This document shows positions 60,958 to 64,000 of a stretch of DNA of 64,000 nt, one piece after another. Source of the stretch: Paenibacillus taichungensis (GTDB lineage: Bacteria > Bacillota > Bacilli > Paenibacillales > Paenibacillaceae); assembly GCF_013359905.1 (NCBI RefSeq), contig NZ_JABMCC010000118.1:124001-188000 (forward strand). Direction: 5' to 3'. The position numbers were made by a program, and so were the translations under genes. How positions within the stretch are numbered: the first letter of the stretch is position 1; each line of letters opens with the position of its first letter. The notes below the pieces were generated by a model. It was not told the DNA's origin. It ran no database searches and saw only the letters and a program-made list of their open reading frames with translations.

Positions 60958-61674
60958 ATGAGAGAACAACTGAGTGTACTGGAAAAACGCGGAAATACCA
61001 ACTGTTTCTCGGAAGCGAATTTCAACCATCTGCTCGTAACGATGAAGGACAGAACCTATCCGGAAGGAACCCATCTGTATTGGGAAGGAGATGTCTCTGA
61101 CAAACTTTATTATATGAAACGGGGCCGTGCTCAGATCACCAAATCCACGGATGAAGGCAAGGAACTGATTATGTACATGTATCAATCCGGTGATATGATT
61201 GGGCAGGCTGATCCGTTCTTCGGATCGAAACACAGCTTTTCGGCGGAAGTGCTGGAGGATAGTGAGATCGGTGTACTGGAGCATAAAGACCTGGAGATGC
61301 TGATCTGCCAACACTGTGACTTTGCGATCGACTTTATGAAATGGATGGGTATCCATCACCGGTTAACCCAAACCAAATTCCGTGATCTGATGTTATATGG
61401 GAAACCAGGTGCACTCTGCTCCACGCTAATTCGATTGTCCAATTCCTACGGCGAACCCCATGGAGAGCATGTCATGATTCATAAAAAAATAACGCACACG
61501 GATCTGTCCAATATGATTGGAGCGACCCGTGAAAGTGTCAACCGCATGTTAAGCGATCTGCGTAAAAAAGACGCCATTGAATACGACAACGGCATGATTG
61601 TCATCAAGGATCTGCACATGCTCCAGGGCATCTGTCACTGTGAATTGTGTCCTAACGAGATTTGCCGAATTTGA
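60958..61674 (+). CDS. fnr: Anaerobic regulator Fnr (Crp family)
   Basis: The protein has an N-terminal cyclic-nucleotide-like beta-roll and a C-terminal Crp HTH (THTDLSNMIGATRESVNRML). The extreme C-terminus holds Cys226, Cys228, Cys231 and Cys236 (CHCELCPNEIC), as in B. subtilis Fnr, where C-terminal cysteines bind an oxygen-labile [4Fe-4S] cluster; E. coli Fnr has its cysteines at the N-terminus. GGGGAG precedes the ATG. It is divergent from adhE, its likely target. Confidence 0.93.
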   Translation: MREQLSVLEKRGNTNCFSEANFNHLLVTMKDRTYPEGTHLYWEGDVSDKLYYMKRGRAQITKSTDEGKELIMYMYQSGDMIGQADPFFGSKHSFSAEVLEDSEIGVLEHKDLEMLICQHCDFAIDFMKWMGIHHRLTQTKFRDLMLYGKPGALCSTLIRLSNSYGEPHGEHVMIHKKITHTDLSNMIGATRESVNRMLSDLRKKDAIEYDNGMIVIKDLHMLQGICHCELCPNEICRI

Positions 61675-61716
61675 TTTGACGCTTTCCCCATCTTGTAAAC
61701 ATTTGATACGCAAATG

Positions 61717-61753
61717 AAAAAAGCCCATCTTCTATAACGAAGATTGGGCTTTT
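61717..61753. terminator. Terminator between fnr and the lipoprotein gene
   Basis: The arms AAAAGCCCATCTTC and GAAGATTGGGCTTTT pair with a single bulge around a 6-nt loop. It serves two convergent genes. Confidence 0.8.
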
Positions 61754-61760
61754 GTTATAC

Positions 61761-62474
61761 TTAAGATACAGTAGTCAACTCAAGCTTTACTGCATCACGT
61801 GGATTCAATTTCATGTCCAAACCGTTTTCCATCAGTTCCTTATCATTCACCATGATCATCCAGCGTTGGTTCATCCGGGGAATTACATTTTCAACGGAAA
61901 CGACGAACTTGTTGTTTTCCGACATTCTTACAATCCCACTGGACTTCAATACATCACGCACAGTACATTCCTGAACATACACCCCGGCATATTGACGATT
62001 GAGATTTGGCATAATATTTCCACCGCTCACCTTGAGTAATGTTGTTTGGTAAACAACATCGTCTCCCCCACTGTCAGCGGCTTTTACATATATGATCACT
62101 TCATCTTTGACATGAAGTTCCATGTCCCAATTTTCCGGGTCAATATCCTTGCCATTCAGTTTGACTGCCCAGCTAAGTGAGGAGTCCAGAGAAACTTCCC
62201 CCACGGATTGGATCCGCTTTCCATCTGCTGTAAAATCGACAAGTCCACTGTTCAACAGTGCTTTCTTGAGCGTCAGACCTTCACTAAAATCTCTCTTAAT
62301 GGACTTCGTTGCGTCAGGCAAAAAAGTGCTGCCATCCACTGCCACAGTGATCGTATTCTGCGATTCGGTCTCTTTGACGATTGGCTGTTCGGAAGGCTGT
62401 GTCTCGCTACAACCGGCTAATATAACCAGAATAAGCAGACATATACCTATGTAACCGGGGATTCTCTTCTTCAT
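61761..62474 (-). CDS. Lipoprotein with tandem DUF4430-like domains
   Basis: After a lipoprotein signal (LVILAGCSE) the 237-aa product seems to hold two similar beta-rich units (about residues 38-130 and 140-235), each with a 'tri/kkaL...GlV' segment and a closing VKLNGKDI / IMVNDKELMENGLDMKL-type strand. This resembles DUF4430, a fold related to the transcobalamin C-terminal domain. The ligand is unknown. ATG 62474 has GGGTGGTG upstream; the longer frame to 62561 is rejected. Confidence 0.7.
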   Translation of the reverse strand: MKKRIPGYIGICLLILVILAGCSETQPSEQPIVKETESQNTITVAVDGSTFLPDATKSIKRDFSEGLTLKKALLNSGLVDFTADGKRIQSVGEVSLDSSLSWAVKLNGKDIDPENWDMELHVKDEVIIYVKAADSGGDDVVYQTTLLKVSGGNIMPNLNRQYAGVYVQECTVRDVLKSSGIVRMSENNKFVVSVENVIPRMNQRWMIMVNDKELMENGLDMKLNPRDAVKLELTTVS

Positions 62475-62609
62475 GTAGGTAACACCACCCTGCGTAAAAT
62501 CATTCACCCTGTTGTCCATAACCTCTATTATGGCACAAAATTCATGCAAAAAAAGTGTCAATGCCGTTACTTTTCATCCAGTAGCGTCCATAACTGGTTT
62601 GTACAGCAC

Positions 62610-62633
62610 AAAGAGCCTGCAAGCAGGCCCTTT
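62610..62633 (-). terminator. Hairpin after the unknown CxxC protein gene
   Basis: The stem AAAG-GCCTGC / GCAGGC-CTTT with a very short loop lies about 40 bases after the stop at 62671. The T-tract is short. Confidence 0.5.
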
Positions 62634-62670
62634 GGCTCCTAATTATCTTTAAGGTTATTGAATAACATGG

Positions 62671-63402
62671 TTACTGGACACAAGCCTGCATGTAGGTACG
62701 GCCCCCGTCTCCATCCTTCAGATACGGATTGAGCCCAAAGAACTGTTCCTCCGACACATAAACACCTGTCAGCAAACGCCCTTCAAGTAATCCACCGTCC
62801 ACCTGTACACAGAACGAAGGTGCATCCACATATTCCTGATAGAACGGAATCTGACCATATGAATGGTGTACCTTGGATACCTTGCCCTGCTCATGCAGCG
62901 GCCGTTCGGAGAAATAGGTAGGTACAATATAACGGGCAATCACATCCAGCTCCTGTACAGTGTAGAAGGTGTCATCACCCAGCCAAGGCGCGAACAGGCG
63001 GATCTTCTCATATTGTGACCATACAATCGCCTGAATCAGCATCTCCGCTTGAACAAAACGACCTTCGCCCACATCCAGATACACACGTTCTTCATGAAAG
63101 TTGGCTTCAGTCTGTGCTCCGATGGAATCGGGTTGTCTCAGTTCACATCCGATACATTTCCAGCCTCTTGCTGTCTGAATCCATTTTTGCAGTACCGCCG
63201 GAGCCATTACCTGACCATTGCTATTCGTGGAATGAGTCTTCTCTCCTGCAACATCATCCTTAACCGACGCGGAATATGAAGTTCGTTTAAATAGCTCCGC
63301 AGCTTTTTTGTAGATTAGATGTACCTGGATGGATGCGCTCTCAAGTTCTGCAATATCTTGCTTGCCGTAGCGTACTTCACGGGATAAGCTTTCTTCTCTC
63401 AT
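62671..63402 (-). CDS. Hypothetical protein with a CxxC motif
   Basis: I do not recognise this 243-aa soluble protein. It has a charged N-terminal helix region (1-45), a low-complexity stretch (45-65), then WKCIGCELRQP (a CxxC pair at about 82-85), and an aromatic-rich C-terminal half (YEKIRLFAPWLGDDTFYTVQ, GQIPFYQEYVDAPSFCVQVD). No signal peptide or membrane helix is seen. GGAGG lies 9 bases before the ATG, which supports translation. It stands alone between two terminators. Confidence 0.75.
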   Translation of the reverse strand: MREESLSREVRYGKQDIAELESASIQVHLIYKKAAELFKRTSYSASVKDDVAGEKTHSTNSNGQVMAPAVLQKWIQTARGWKCIGCELRQPDSIGAQTEANFHEERVYLDVGEGRFVQAEMLIQAIVWSQYEKIRLFAPWLGDDTFYTVQELDVIARYIVPTYFSERPLHEQGKVSKVHHSYGQIPFYQEYVDAPSFCVQVDGGLLEGRLLTGVYVSEEQFFGLNPYLKDGDGGRTYMQACVQ

Positions 63403-63492
63403 GACAAGTGGCCTCCTCGCTCCGGCCGCCTGCGGCCATTTTATTTACAATTATACTACAACTCGCGACAACATGTGCAGGACCGTGAAGAC

Positions 63493-63524
63493 AAAAACTC
63501 CTGATTTCCACTGGAAACCAAGAG
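63493..63524 (-). terminator. HxlR gene terminator
   Basis: The 12-bp stem CTCTTGGTTTCC / GGAAATCAGGAG (two G-T pairs) with a 3-nt loop is followed by TTTTTG on the minus strand. Confidence 0.8.
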
Positions 63525-63569
63525 CCTTTATCCCAACAGTTCACTTAGTTTGAGCCGGGGAAGCTGTTA

Positions 63570-63887
63570 CTACTCAACCCACTGCTCTGCCCAGTCTTGA
63601 ATTTGATTCATAACAGGCTGTAGCGCCTTGCCTTTCTCTGTCAGTTCATATTCAATACGAACTGGCGTCTCCGGATAGACATGACGGATCAGAATTCCTT
63701 CGCTTTCCAGATCTTTCATCCGTTCTGACAACATCTTATCACTCATGGATGGTATCAGGTTGGAGATATCCTTGAATCGCTTCGAACCACTCATCAACGT
63801 TTGAATAATCAGACCGTTCCAGCGCTTACCCAGAAAAGAAAACGCCGTCTCAAAGCGCGGACACATCCGCAAATCTTGGCCTTCCAC
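63570..63887 (-). CDS. HxlR-family transcriptional regulator
   Basis: A small winged-helix regulator with the family Cys (LRMCPRFETAFSFLGKRW), the helix GSKRFKDISNLIPSMSDKMLSERM (residues about 35-58) and wing segment IEYELTEKG. GTG 63887 is preceded by AGAGGTG and gives 105 aa; an ATG at 63911 is a poorer choice. HxlR proteins often sense aldehydes or redox stress and control a divergent gene, which here would lie beyond the window. Confidence 0.9.
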   Translation of the reverse strand: MEGQDLRMCPRFETAFSFLGKRWNGLIIQTLMSGSKRFKDISNLIPSMSDKMLSERMKDLESEGILIRHVYPETPVRIEYELTEKGKALQPVMNQIQDWAEQWVE

Positions 63888-64000
63888 ATTAATCACCTCT
63901 TTAGAGATCACTCAACTTACGTTTAGTTAGTATATTTCATAATAACATATTTAAGTCTCAAAGAAAACGTCTGCCGCTAAAAAGTTAAATTTTTAGAGCA

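Noticed and set aside
62540..62575. TTGACA upstream of the DUF4430-like lipoprotein gene
   Set aside because: No -10 at 16-18 bases; the nearest CATAAT is 23 bases away, so I do not call a promoter.

Overview
The window is chromosomal DNA from a spore-forming Firmicute, most likely a Paenibacillus. The minus strand from about 34 kb back to 1.4 kb carries, in order, the block known from Bacillus: mntR, yqhP/Q/R/S/T, efp, spoIIIAA-AH, accBC, yqhY, nusB, folD, xseAB, ispA, dxs, tlyA, argR, recN, spoIVB, spo0A. Secreted proteins with 'copper amine oxidase N-terminal' stalk domains, a YesM/YesN sensor pair beside a CUT1 sugar transporter, and many TTG/GTG starts with strong AGGAGG sites fit Paenibacillus.

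Layout. 0-1.4 kb: a lone tyrosine recombinase beside a 25-bp perfect hairpin. 1.4-14.4 kb: spo0A (with 0A boxes), spoIVB, recN, argR, isoprenoid genes (dxs, ispA), exonuclease VII, folD and nusB, with a MITE-like element between folD and nusB. 14.2-17.7 kb: fatty-acid genes accB-accC and an Asp23-AmaP-DUF2273 envelope module that has its own near-consensus promoter and a structured leader of about 170 nt. 17.7-23.7 kb: the eight-gene spoIIIA operon behind a sigma-E-like promoter. 23.9-30.8 kb: comB, aspartokinase (with an internal start), efp, pepP, aroQ and the yqh membrane genes. 30.8-35.5 kb: a patatin, a secreted GH10-like protein, mntR and spore photoproduct lyase.

35.6-42.6 kb is a metal and translation block: ccdA, znuB-znuC-znuA behind a perfect TTGACA-17-TATAAT promoter with a Zur box, metS under a T-box leader, yidD and zur. 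43-45.2 kb is a large secreted stalk/PKD protein. 45.5-53.9 kb is a sugar-uptake cluster: binding protein, two permeases, YesM/YesN-type two-component system and a cytoplasmic NagZ, with no ATPase. 54.1-61.7 kb is a fermentation regulon (pflA, pflB, adhE, fnr) with four Fnr/Rex-type palindromes; those at pflB and adhE have the same spacing to their -10 boxes. 61.7-64 kb holds a lipoprotein, an unknown protein with a CxxC motif and an HxlR regulator.

The most interesting non-standard signals are: a dispersed palindromic repeat (copies near 26.8 kb and 57.5 kb, plus a partial copy) whose two full copies differ in sequence but keep base pairing; matching ECF-sigma-like promoters in front of both stalk-domain proteins; the structured leader upstream of the Asp23 module; and a MITE-like element at 13.3-13.5 kb. 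No rRNA, tRNA or CRISPR array was seen.
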